Shown one piece after another: positions 1 to 23,316 of a DNA stretch of 64,000 nucleotides. Position numbers and translations under genes: made by a program. The notes beneath the pieces are model-generated. The model saw only the letters and a program-made list of their open reading frames with translations. It made no database searches and had not been told where the DNA came from. Source of the stretch: Panulirus ornatus (taxonomy: Eukaryota; Arthropoda; Malacostraca; Decapoda; Palinuridae); NCBI RefSeq assembly GCF_036320965.1, contig NC_092224.1:101538884-101602883 (forward strand), read 5' to 3'. Each line of letters begins with the position of its first letter. The stretch's first letter is position 1.

Positions 1-315
1 CCAAGCTCTCTCATCCCCAACAGACTTCATACTTGCCCCTCTTTCCAAAACTCTTGATTCACCTCCCTAACAACCCCATCCATAAACAAATTAAACAACC
101 ATGGAGACATCACACACCCCTGCCGCAAACCTACATTCACTGAGAACCAATCACTTTCCTCTCTTCCTACACGTAAACATGCCTTACATCCTCGATAAAA
201 ACTTTTCACTGCTTCTAACAACTTGCCTCCCACACCATATATTCTTAATACCTTCCACAGAGCATCTCTATCAACTCTATCATATGCCTTCTCCAGATCC
301 ATAAATGCTACATAC
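1..315 (-). mobile_element. RTE-like LINE, reverse transcriptase fragment (3' part of an inverted copy)
   Basis: Minus-strand translation gives the central reverse transcriptase (RT) domain of the LINE that fills this window. Motif A reads FMDLEKAYDRVDRDAL and motif B reads GLRQGCVMSPWLFNLFMD. The fragment runs off the left edge of the window. Its 5' end, at the codons before AFMDLEKAYD, meets an oppositely oriented piece of the same ORF at 316-328 through about 13 bp of filler. The next piece ends at exactly the RNA position where this one begins, so both probably come from one insertion with an inverted 5' part. Not functional. Confidence 0.85.
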
Positions 316-328
316 TTACATAAATGCC

Positions 329-770
<442 letters not shown>

Positions 771-780
771 TATTTATTTT

Positions 781-1366
781 GCTTTGTCGCTGTCTCCCGC
801 GTTAGCGAGGTAGCGCAAGGAAACAGACGAAAGAATGGCCCAACCCACCCACATACACATGTATATACATACACGTCCACACACGCAAATATACATACCT
901 ATACATCTCAATGTACACATATATATACACACACAGACATATACATATATACACATGTACATAATTCATACTGTCTGCTTTATTCCCATCGCCACCTCGC
1001 CACACATGGAATAACAACCCCCTTCGCCCTCATGTGTGCGAGGTAGCGCTAGGAAAAGACAACAAAGGCCCCATTCGTTCACACTCAGTCTCTAGCTGTC
1101 ATGTAATAATGCACCGAAACCACAGCTCCCTTTCCACATCCAGGCCCCACAGAACTTTCCCTGGTTTACCCCAGACGATTCACATGCCCTGGTTCAATCC
1201 ATTGACAGCACGTCGACTCCGGTATACCACATCGTTCCAATTCACTCTATTCCTTGCACGCCTTTCACCCTCCTGCATGTTCAGGCACCGATCACTCAAA
1301 ATCTTTTTCATTCCATCTTTCCACCTCCAATTTGGTCTCCCACTTCTCCTTGTTCCCTCCACCTCT
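781..1366 (-). mobile_element. RTE-like LINE, 3' UTR (long form) and C-terminus
   Basis: Positions 781-1179 are the long form of the LINE 3' UTR in reverse orientation. It begins with the terminal module whose sense core is gctacctcgctaacgcggga. It also holds a second, internal copy of that module near 1035-1070. Positions 1180-1366 encode the C-terminal tail ([24 protein letters not shown]). The usual TGA after VVYRG is read through here, giving NGLNQGM. The 5' end of this piece abuts a plus-strand piece of the same ORF at 1367. Confidence 0.88.
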
Positions 1367-2962
<1,596 letters not shown>

Positions 2963-3239
2963 TCGTTAATGGGATACGTTTGATTAGAGCCTCATTTGTC
3001 CGTGCCGTCTGAGCTATCATAGGAAAATAGATACATAGAAGAGGAGGGTAGTGTAGAGGAAGGAAAAGAATAGCCATTGTAGTAGCAAAGAGCAGATCAA
3101 TTTGGGGCATAGATGATGTGGTGAGCGGGAAGGTGAAGAGTGGAAGTAAGTGTTGCTCAGTGGAGCTGGTTAAGACTACGTGTGATGAAAGCCATGTAAG
3201 GTGATTATGTCATAATCAAGATGAAGTTTACCACAACAG

Positions 3240-3570
3240 TTGTGTGCATATGTTACTCTTTTATTAGAAAGACAATGGGAAGAAGTGAATGACAGAATGG
3301 AAGGATGGAAAACTGAACTAGTGTGATGATGCATACAGGAAAACGATATCGAAAATTCATGGATATGAAAACAAGACGCTAGTGTCTGAAAGTGCTCGGA
3401 GGTCAGAATGCAAGATCAGTTTCGGTGGAGAAGAAACGAAAGTTGTGAACGAATATGAATATTTGAAACTCAAGACAAAGAGTGACGGTGGAGGAAAAGT
3501 TGAAGCTGAAAGAGAAGAAATGAAAGTGTTGTGAAAGCTTGAGCGAATGGCAAGTATTGAAGCGTAAAGT
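3240..3570 (+). pseudogene. Decayed LINE fragment of a second RTE-like family
   Basis: Broken plus-strand translation contains CKISFGGEETKVVNEYEYLK followed by charged codons and KVEAEREEMKVL. This resembles the region after the FADD motif in RTE-like and related LINEs, where a plan such as INGE-EVxxFKYLG is expected. It is clearly different from the abundant LINE of this window. Stops and frameshifts are frequent. The assignment rests on pattern alone. Confidence 0.4.
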
Positions 3571-3634
3571 GTGGAAAACCCTTGCCAGGCGCTGAAACGT
3601 TACTGGAACTTGTGTGTATATAAGTCAGGTTGTG

Positions 3635-3825
<191 letters not shown>

Positions 3826-5139
3826 GATGGATAACTTGTTTCGTGTGGCTGGAACGAAGAGGAAGGATGAAATGAAGATAAGAATTGTGAGAAGAACACA
3901 TCGCGTGATAAAAGTCATTAGAGAGATGCATAAATGAGAGAACGGCTATGGAAAACGTATGGCAAATGACAGCTTGGCCTAAGATATATACATAAGTACA
4001 GTAACTACTACAAGGAAATGAGGTAGAACACGGCCGGAGACCGATAGAGATTCAAGTAGTTCATACTGGGCGGGAATGCTCCAACTATAAATGTGGAAGA
4101 AGTGATCAGCTGCAAGAAAAGCATTTTTGTGCACGAAGGTGGTAGGAATGTAGACGGTCGCACATGAAAGAGTGGAAACTCACAACGCATTCTTACGAGC
4201 GTGAGGATTCTTGGCAAGTATTAGGGTGTGTGTGTGAGTAATGTTGAGGAGCTATATACTTTATACCATGCTCTACCCAATCAAAATTCGGAATCGAATG
4301 ATGATGGTAGATAGATAGATGGATAGACAAACGGATAGATAGACAGATACATAGAGGGATAGGTAGACAAATAGATAATCAGACAGATAAGTTACAACAC
4401 TTCTTAGCAGAATTGAGGTTGTAATTGCCTCCCGCAGGATCAGATCCTGACTTATCAGTTTACTGTGTCACATAATGAGCATCTAACGTCATCTTTGGAC
4501 CCAAAAGACAATTGACAATATTCAACAAGACAGTTATCTCTCATCTGTGGATTACCGTCAACTGGACAGAAAAGTAACATTCAATTTTCCAAGCTGATGA
4601 CCTCACTTCAAGCCAATAGGTTTTCTGTTTGTTTTAGGTATATCAGTTCTGGACAGACCCCAGTTTATGACACCTTTCCTCTTGGCTAATTAACTGTGAT
4701 AATCACCTGGGATAACAAGCATGGTTAATTACCAACAGAATGTATGAAAGATCCAGCACCAACTCGTGTTATTCGATTTACACACACAAACGAAACGTAT
4801 GATCATGGCACACAAAAACTGGCATGAGTTATTCACGACTATGACAGTTACTGACTGTGATACAGATTCAGTTAAAGAAGAAAGCTATTTTAACCTGGTC
4901 TGTAAACAAAAAATATTACAAAATCAAATATGCAAATGAATGATTAAATATCTATACTTCCCTCTTAAAGACGGTGAACTTGCTTCATAATACATTATTC
5001 ATCGACAGTTGCAATACACCAACTCTCAGCACTTTTTACAATACTAATTCATCAGAAGATTTCTTATTTTCTGAGTTATACACTGCTCAACTTGTCATCT
5101 TTTTATGTGTAATCGTAGATATATGTCTTGCCAAAATGT
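3826..5139. other. Unassigned DNA with a GATA-rich tract
   Basis: No coding pattern or RNA gene stands out. Positions 4306-4392 hold an imperfect GATA/GACA tetranucleotide tract. Confidence 0.6.
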
Positions 5140-6030
5140 TTCTCACACAGATTCTGTTGATCACTAATGATATCCTGTATTACGGTAATGGGGTGCACTG
5201 TGAATGTGATATTCGCAGACGAGACTAACTTGGGAAATATATCTAAAACAGAAACTGAACTGAACATCTGGAGCGCCAAGAAAACCTGATGAACGTAGCT
5301 CATAGGTTGTAAATGAGTTTTAACATCAATCGATGCAAAGTGTTACCTATCGATAGTAAAAACGAAGTTAGCTACATTATGAATTTTTTAAGCCACAAAA
5401 GGTAAATGAGGAATAAAGGCCTGATTGCAATAATTTCTGAATACCTAAGCCACATAAACAGTGGACAAAGGCATTTGATTGGGCGAACAAAATTCTTGGA
5501 TGTATAGATCGGGCTATCGAATCTAATTCCAGTGAAATTATCCTTACTCTGCAAATCACTGAGTCGTCCCCACTTTGAATATTGTTATTGTTTTGGTCAA
5601 CCTTCTAGAAACATGATATGATGAAGAGTACAGAAATGAGGCACGAGGATGATTCCTGAACTGAGAAACAAATTCTATGAGAGTTGACTAAACGACTGAA
5701 ACTCATTCAATTTGGAAAAGAAAAGTTTATGAGACGATCTACCACAGTTATACAAAATTATCAGTCTTCAATAATCTCGACATAACAGGTTGCTGAAGAT
5801 AGATCCTTCTGATTTCATTCGTAGTGATGGATTTGATGAATGTTCCGATCCAAATCTTGACCGATATTATTTACGCTTCCTTAGATACTTAAAAATCGCA
5901 GTGCTTTTTTTCTCTGTGAAAATTCTTTACGTCTTTTTCCTCCTACTGCACCGATCTATGAGTAACTTATCTCTTCCACTACCATAAATACCTTCAAAGA
6001 ACCCAATAGCCTGTTGCTGGATGCATACAT
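5140..6030 (+). mobile_element. CR1-like LINE, decayed 3' part (copy 1)
   Basis: Frame-hopping plus-strand translation recovers the order of a CR1-group RT C-terminus: IFADETNLGNIS (from FADDTKLGN), MSFNINRCKVLPI, SRPHFEYCYCFGQPS and ELRNKFYE. It continues through an RRG/LIQ-type segment to a 3' UTR with aacccaatagcctgttgctg. The same order occurs at 8766-9560 and 35670-36560, which supports one shared old family. Many stops are present and no function is expected. Confidence 0.72.
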
Positions 6031-8253
<2,223 letters not shown>

Positions 8254-8488
8254 TGGACAAAATAAAATTTCATTCTCCCTCATAATGCTCACACTACCAT
8301 CTGTGAGAGTTAAGCTGAAGATGATAGAGGTAATATGATCCAGCATACTATGACGATTTTCAAATTTGGAGGAATGTAAGATTTGATCTAGGACACCTGT
8401 TCTACTCTCGTAGCTGGACGAGCATCCTATCATTAAGGACATAAATATATTCTGAAGAACTATTTCAAGGTTAATTGTATTACCATAG

Positions 8489-8765
8489 AAGCTGGAGCAT
8501 TAGAGAATGTGTGGAAAGAGATATTGTTATCTGGTAGCAAAATGGTTATAGTGGTTTCACCAATGTTGTATGGTTTTGAGGCATGGGCTATATATAGTGT
8601 TGAGCGGAGGAAGATGGATGTGTTAGAAATGAAATGTTTGAGGACAATATGTGGTGTGAGGTGGTTTGATCGAGTAAGTAATGTAAGGGTAAGAGAGATG
8701 TGTGGTAATAAGAAGAGTGTGGTTGAAAAAACAAGATCGTGTGTTGAAAGTGTTTGGATATATGA
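8489..8765 (+). mobile_element. RTE-like LINE, diverged fragment
   Basis: The plus strand encodes MLYGFEAWAIYSVERRKMDV and [20 protein letters not shown], the region downstream of RT in the abundant LINE. It is more diverged than other copies and lacks both ends. It directly abuts the CR1-like remnant that follows. Confidence 0.82.
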
Positions 8766-9560
8766 AAAGTTTTCACATATCAGTAGCAAAAACGAGAAGG
8801 CAAGCCACAGTATGAATTTGTTTGAACTGGAAAAGGTAAAGGACGAAAAAGTCTTGGCTGTAATAATCTCTAGTGACATGCCACCATGTAAGCAGTACAC
8901 AGAAGCTGTGAAAAGAGCGAGCAAAAATCTTGGATGCATATGTAAGGCCCTCGAATTTAAGTTTAGGAAATCATCCTTACCTATTACACTTCACTGATTC
9001 GTCGCCATATTGGACACTGTGTTCAGTTTTGCTCACTACATATAAAGAAAATATTGACAGAATGGATGGGGGTGTAGCTGAAGCTACCGAGGTGACTCCC
9101 AGGCGGAGAGTAGATTATACAACTTGAATCTATTTAGCTTAGAAAAGAGAAGGGTAAGAGGTGATCTAGTATATGTATTCAAAATTATCAAAAGTTTTGA
9201 TAATCTTGATCCATTAAGTTGCGTAAGACTTGATTCGTCTGATTTACTCGTAGTAATGCATACAAAGTCGTGGGCAGCGTTTTATCTCGAATGAGGCGAG
9301 GTAGTTAGAGTGGTTAAAAGCAATCTTAAAGAGGCAGTTAAGAATAGATTTGATAAATATTTCGCTTTAGTTCGACGATTTACGTTATTTGCTCCTCCTT
9401 AGTCACAGATTATTCTGTCTCAATAATCTATATACCTTCTAACTTCTACCACAATAATCTGCAAGTTTCTGATATCTTCCACTATGACAAGCTGCCTCAA
9501 AAAGACCCAATACTCTGCTGCTGTTTGAATTTCTTTGTAATTCTTTGTATACTTATCCGT
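8766..9560 (+). mobile_element. CR1-like LINE, decayed 3' part (copy 2)
   Basis: The translation shows MNLFELEKVKDEKVLAVIIS, CKQYTEAVKRASKNLGCI and RRVRGDLVYVFKIIKSFDNL. It then gives NLKEAVKNRFDKYF and a 3' UTR with caatactctgctgctgtttg. It ends in repeats of the type attctttgta, consistent with the short tandem 3' end of CR1-group elements. It matches copies 1 and 3 in order and wording but is broken by stops. Confidence 0.8.
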
Positions 9561-9589
9561 CCTCATCCCCTCCCCTTGAGCTTTTGATC

Positions 9590-11150
9590 TCTCATATTTA
9601 TATTTCTTTTATCATGCAAGGACGTTTGAGTACTTCCCCAGCTCCTAATGGGAAAGGCTTATTCCTCAGACGGCATATCTCTTCGAGCCCGATGGTAGTG
9701 TGCCTTTGAGGTGGCTCTGATCTTCTTCATCTTTGCTCTACTTCGACTCCATCTAAAAACCAAATCATTCACTCTTCACAGAAGCACTGCATCCACTTCT
9801 CTCTCCAAAGTCTTTGAAACTTTCTTTAACTCTCACTTTCTCGAGGACATATGATATCATTCCCAACTTTCAGATTAGCAATACAGCCTCCTCAGAGCAA
9901 TCGCCGCTATGCTCGTCTCTCCATTGTGACTGACCTCTCGTCTTTTTCTCTCAGAGGTTATAGTGAGTCGTTAGTTGTGACCATCGACGTTGAAAAAACA
10001 CTTAACATTATGGAACACACGTCATTACCTTCTAAGCTTCTATCCTTGAGCTTCTTTGCTTCTCCGTTCTTTAATGCATAGCTTCCTCCCTAGTCATTAT
10101 GTTGTGGCAGTAGTTGATGAAGAGAGATCCCCCTCTCATGCCGTCTGCAATGGTAGTTCTCAGGTTTTTATCTTACCATCTATCATCAACCTCCAAACCT
10201 AGCCAGCATTATGTTGATGATTCTACTCTGTACAGTCTCAATTTCTCTCCCCACCTTACTCTAATACTCGTTTTCTTTCTCGTCCTGAGTAAATATGTCC
10301 TCTTGATTCGGAATTAAGCAGCATCTTAGAAGAGGAAAGCAATAACCTGGCTAAATCCAATAGTGCAAAATCGCAAGTTTAAATTATATATCTTCCTAAG
10401 TCTCCCCTGTTTTCCTCTATCAAATTTCAAAATGTTATTATCTCATCCTGCTGTAAGAATATAACATGTCGGGCATAACCATATTCTCTACTCTGTTTTA
10501 GAAACTCTTTATATTTTGCATCACAAAATCTGCTTCCCGAAAGTTGGGTGTTGCAAATGTTTGCTGTAAGTGGCCACAACCATTATCCTTGTTCGCACCT
10601 ATTCTACATCAACAGGGGTTTCATTCTGCTATGTATGAACTGCTGCACACCTACCAAGGGCGGCTCTTCGTCCAACCCTCACTTAGCCAGAGTGTAATCA
10701 AAAGCCATCTGCCTCATTAATTCTCCAGTTATCACTTCTCTTCAAGCATCTCTTTCTATTCCTCATGGTATTGTTACCCTCTCCCTGGTTTGCAGATAAC
10801 ATCCCGGCGACTTCTCACGCGAGCTGTCAGCCTGTATCCCTACTACACATGGAAAGCGGCTAGCGTCTGGCTTCCAGTATCTGTGTGGAGACCAGACAGA
10901 TGAGGATTGATCGTTATGATATCTCATCCTCTCCTCGTACAGTAAAGCTGTGGCATTCTCTTCTTTCTTCTCCTCCTCGACCTCAACCTTTTCCGGTTTT
11001 AGGATTATAGAAACACTGAAGGAGTTCTAATTGATTTTCACAATTCATGCCTTTTCACACATTCTCTTTTCCTATCATTCGAAATGTCTTGATTAGAACT
11101 GTACTGCGTTGCTTGTTATATAACGCAACAAAACACCAGCGTGAAGAAGA
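9590..11150 (+). mobile_element. Jockey-like LINE, decayed RT and C-terminus
   Basis: Scattered plus-strand matches follow the order of a Jockey-group RT: SKVFETFFNSHFLED near 9810, a degraded motif A, VVVDEERSPSHAV near 10105, YVDDSTLYSLNF (motif C) near 10210, and a C-terminal stretch ending near NATKHQREE at about 11140. Stops and frameshifts throughout show an old dead copy. The upstream endonuclease was not recognised. Confidence 0.62.
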
Positions 11151-12232
<1,082 letters not shown>

Positions 12233-12285
12233 CTATCGGTTGTTTCCGAACAGAACACATAGCCAGCTGATAGCGTTTTACCGAA

Positions 12286-14323
<2,038 letters not shown>

Positions 14324-14349
14324 TATATATATATATTCTTTCTTTTTTT

Positions 14350-18984
<4,635 letters not shown>

Positions 18985-19226
18985 TAGAGGACAGCTGCTG
19001 TTTGCAGATGACATGGCTCTGGTGGTAGACTCCAGAACAAAGCTCCAGAACCTTCCACACCAGATATTCTTAATACCTTCCACAAAGCATCTCTATCAAC
19101 CCTATCATATGCCTTTTCTAGATCTATGAATGCCTCATATAAATTCATCTGGTTTTCTGAATACTTTTCACACATATCTTTATAAAGCAAACACCTGATT
19201 CACACATCCTCTACCTTTACTGAAAC

Positions 19227-19230
<4 letters not shown>
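18985..19230. mobile_element. Two opposed RT fragments of a diverged RTE-like LINE
   Basis: Plus-strand 18985-19050 encodes QLLFADDMALVVDS (RT motif C). Minus-strand 19051-19230 encodes MCEKYSENQMNLYEAFIDL followed by [15 protein letters not shown] (motif A). Both differ from the main LINE by several residues, so they come from a related, older subfamily. Confidence 0.75.
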
Positions 19231-19257
<27 letters not shown>

Positions 19258-19260
19258 TAT
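19231..19260. repeat. (AT)n microsatellite
   Basis: A short AT tract immediately before the 5' end of a short LINE-end element. Confidence 0.95.
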
Positions 19261-19498
19261 CCCTGGGGTTAGGGGAGAAAGAATACTTCCCACGTATTCC
19301 CTGCGTGTCGTAGAAGGTGACTAAAAGGGAAGGAAGCGGGGGGCTGGAAATCCTCCACCTCTCGTTTTTTTTATTTTTTTTTTCCAAAAGTTGGAATAGA
19401 GAAGGGGACCAGGTGAGGATATTCCCTCAAACGCCCAGTCCTCTGTTCTTAACGCTACCTCGGTATCGCGGGAAATGACGAATAGTATGAAAGAAAAG
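19261..19498 (+). mobile_element. Short LINE-end element (copy c)
   Basis: Complete from ccctggggttaggggag to cgctacctcggtatcgcggg, then aatgacgaatagtatgaaag. A brief AT-rich stretch (agatatataaatat) separates it from the truncated LINE that follows in the same orientation. Confidence 0.87.
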
Positions 19499-19509
19499 AT
19501 ATATAAATA

Positions 19510-20797
19510 TATAAGTTTGTTGAGTGTTCCTGGTAAATTATATGGGAGGGTATTGATTGAGAGGGTGAAGGCATGTACAGAGCATCAGATTGGGGAAGAG
19601 CAGTGTGGTTTCAGAAGTGGTATAGGATGTGTGGATCAGGTGTTTGCTTTGAAGAATGTATGTGAGAAATACTTAGAAAAGCAAATGGATTTGTATGTAG
19701 CATTTATGGATCTGGAGAAGGCATATGATAGAGTTGATAGAGATGCTCTGTGGAAGGTATTAAGAATATATGGTGTGGGAGGAAAGTTGTTAGAAGCAGT
19801 GAAAAGTTTTTATCGAGGATGTAAGGCATGTGTACGTGTAGGAAGAGAGGAAAGTGATTGGTTCTCAGTGAATGTAGGTTTGCGACAGGGGTGTGTGATG
19901 TCTCCATGGTTGTTTAATTTGTTTATGGATGGGGTTGTTAGGGAGGTAAATGCAAGAGTTTTGGAAAGAGGGGCAAGTATGAAGTCTGTTGGGGATGAGA
20001 GAGCTTGGGAAGTGAGTCAGTTGTTGTTCGCTGATGATACAGCGCTGGTGGCTGATTCATGTGAGAAACTGCAGAAGCTGGTGACTGAGTTTGGTAAAGT
20101 GTGTGGAAGAAGAAAGTTGAGAGTGAATGTGAATAAGAGCAAGGTTATTAGGTACAGTAGGGTTGAGGGTCAAGTCAATTGGGAGGTGAGTTTGAATGGA
20201 GAAAAACTGGAGGAAGTGAAGTGTTTTAGATATCTGGGAGTGGATCTGGCAGCGGATGGAACCATGGAAGCGGAAGTGGATCATAGGGTGGGGGAGGGGG
20301 CGAAAATTCTGAGGGCCTTGAAGAATGTGTGGAAGTCGAGAACATTATCTCGGAAAGCAAAAATGGGTATGTTTGAAGGAATAGTGGTTCCAACAATGTT
20401 GTATGGTTGCGAGGCGTGGGCTATGGATAGAGTTGTGCGCAGGAGGATGGATGTGCTGGAAATGAGATGTTTGAGGACAATGTGTGGTGTGAGGTGGTTT
20501 GATCGAGTGAGTAACGTAAGGGTAAGAGAGATGTGTGGAAATAAAAAGAGCGTGGTTGAGAGAGCAGAAGAGGGTGTTTTGAAGTGGTTTGGGCACATGG
20601 AGAGGATGAGTGAGGAAAGATTGACCAAGAGGATATATGTGTCGGAGGTGGAGGGAGCAAGGAGAAGAGGGAGACCAAATTGGAGGTGGAAAGATGGAGT
20701 GAAAAAGATTTTGTGTGATCGGGGCCTGAACATGCAGGAGGGTGAAATTAGGGCAAGGAATAGAGTGAATTGGAGCGATGTGGTATACCGGGGTTGA
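19510..20797 (+). CDS. RTE-like LINE ORF, 5'-truncated but open
   Basis: An unbroken frame of about 429 codons from SLLSVPGKLYGRV through RT motifs A (FMDLEKAYDRVDRDAL), B (GLRQGCVMSPWLFNLF) and C ([12 protein letters not shown]) to VVYRG and TGA at 20797. No stop or frameshift occurs, which suggests recent insertion. The endonuclease and the RT fingers are missing because the copy is 5'-truncated, so it cannot work alone. The in-frame ATG upstream lies in the short element, so the apparent start is a chance fusion. Closely similar to the C-terminal half of 15007-18003. Confidence 0.85.
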
Positions 20798-21993
<1,196 letters not shown>

Positions 21994-22096
21994 TATTGTT
22001 ACGAACTCAAATATAATATATATTCGGACAAGGTCGCCAATTTATATTGTTACGAACTCGGCACTTATTATAGCAAGGTCGCCAGCAACATATATA
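21994..22096. repeat. Spacer between the inverted LTRs, with reversed primer-site-like units
   Basis: Contains TGTTACGAACTC twice (21997-22008 and 22048-22059) and aaggtcgcc twice, the complement of ggcgacctt. Read on the minus strand it matches the 70 bp that follow LTR 2 on its other side (23206-23275), so LTR 2 sits between inverted copies of the same leader-like sequence. Confidence 0.8.
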
Positions 22097-23205
22097 TGTT
22101 ACAAATACTCTACTGGTCCTCGTCTTTGCAAGGACGGTAGATTTGTAATATAGCACAACTCAGGATGACGCTATCTTAACGTTATAGGGTTAAACAAACA
22201 CAAAGGTTAGAATTACTTATAATGAAAAGAATTCAAATGTACAAGGTGAACACATAAATCAGGCACGAATCATTTACGTTAACACTGAACATGAGTTTAA
22301 CACTGAACATATGTTAACAATTCCAGATAAGATTTCAAACCAGGAGATCTCTTTCCGTTGACACTTTGCTCGATAGCATTACATTTAGTTAGATTCTGAC
22401 GTGACACAGTAACAATCGTTGCACTTAGCTAACCTGACGCAACACAGTAACATCATTGTTATACTTAGTTAAGCTTGACTTGACACAGTAACATATCATT
22501 ACACTTAGTTAAGCTTGGCATGACACAGTAAACATCTTACAACCTAGTCATACTTGACGGGACACAGTAACATCTTACAACCTAGTCAAACTTGACGGGA
22601 CACAGTAACATCTTACAACCTAGGGCAGCGGTGGCTACGGGGTTCGAGACAGGGAAAGCCTACATTACCTTTTGTTGTTGGGCTCGAGACTGGTGAAGGA
22701 ATCAAGGTCTCAGACGATTGTCTGAGCTTTTATCTGAATGACCAACAAGGCAGGAACAGCTGGCCACGCCTCGACCCGCCACCTAGTTCTACTATAGGTC
22801 AAAATGACACAATTGCCCTTGATAGGTCAAGAGACTGGTTGTCATGCCCTCTCCTCGACTTGATTGGCTGAAGGAGGCCTAAGGTCCGGCCTACACATGT
22901 GGCGTGCATCCAGCCTCCTCTGTTCCTTTGTCCACGCCGGCAGCGAACGCACGTGACGACACACCGTAGCTGTTCCCATGGTTGGACCTGACGCCGTTGA
23001 GCTGACGCCGTCGACCTGACGTTTGGGTGTTACAGGGCTGGTCAAGGTCTGGGTCAAGACATGATTACTAAGGCAATCAACACGGTCAGGGAGGGTGAGA
23101 TCCGGGCCGATAGAAGCCGCTCCCTACACCCAGGACACGTCATACACAGAGATACACCAAGACACATACGAACCACGTGGACACAAACACACGTGTTCCG
23201 TAACA
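22097..23205 (-). mobile_element. LTR 2 (1109 bp), inverted relative to LTR 1
   Basis: Limits tgttacaaatactc and cgtgttccgtaaca. On the minus strand it aligns with LTR 1 at both ends and in between (for example tgaaatcttatctgga and atttatgtg). A TATA-like gataaaagctc near 22730 and a donor-like aaaggtaatgtagg near 22665 suggest a minus-strand promoter. If so, it points away from the Gag gene that follows. It is longer than LTR 1, partly because of an internal tandem repeat. Confidence 0.72.
22390..22625. repeat. Tandem repeat inside LTR 2 (unit about 38-42 bp)
   Basis: About six imperfect copies built around gacacagtaacatcttacaa and cttagttaagcttgac. LTR 1 lacks this array. Confidence 0.88.
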
Positions 23206-23275
23206 ATATGTTACTGGCGATCTTGCCTGAATAAGTATTGAGTTCGTAACATATAAATTGGCGACCTTGCCAGGA
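23206..23275 (+). promoter_or_regulatory. Leader with candidate primer-binding site(s)
   Basis: Two related blocks sit between LTR 2 and Gag: ctggcgatcttgcc (near 23214) and ttggcgaccttgccagga (23258-23275). The second follows gagttcgtaaca (23240-23251), which itself looks like an LTR end. A block starting TGGCGACC just after an LTR end is what a retroelement primer-binding site looks like. The matching tRNA was not identified. Confidence 0.5.
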
Positions 23276-23316
23276 TATTTCTTGCCTTAACGGAATCTCT
23301 TTCATTTTCGTTAATC

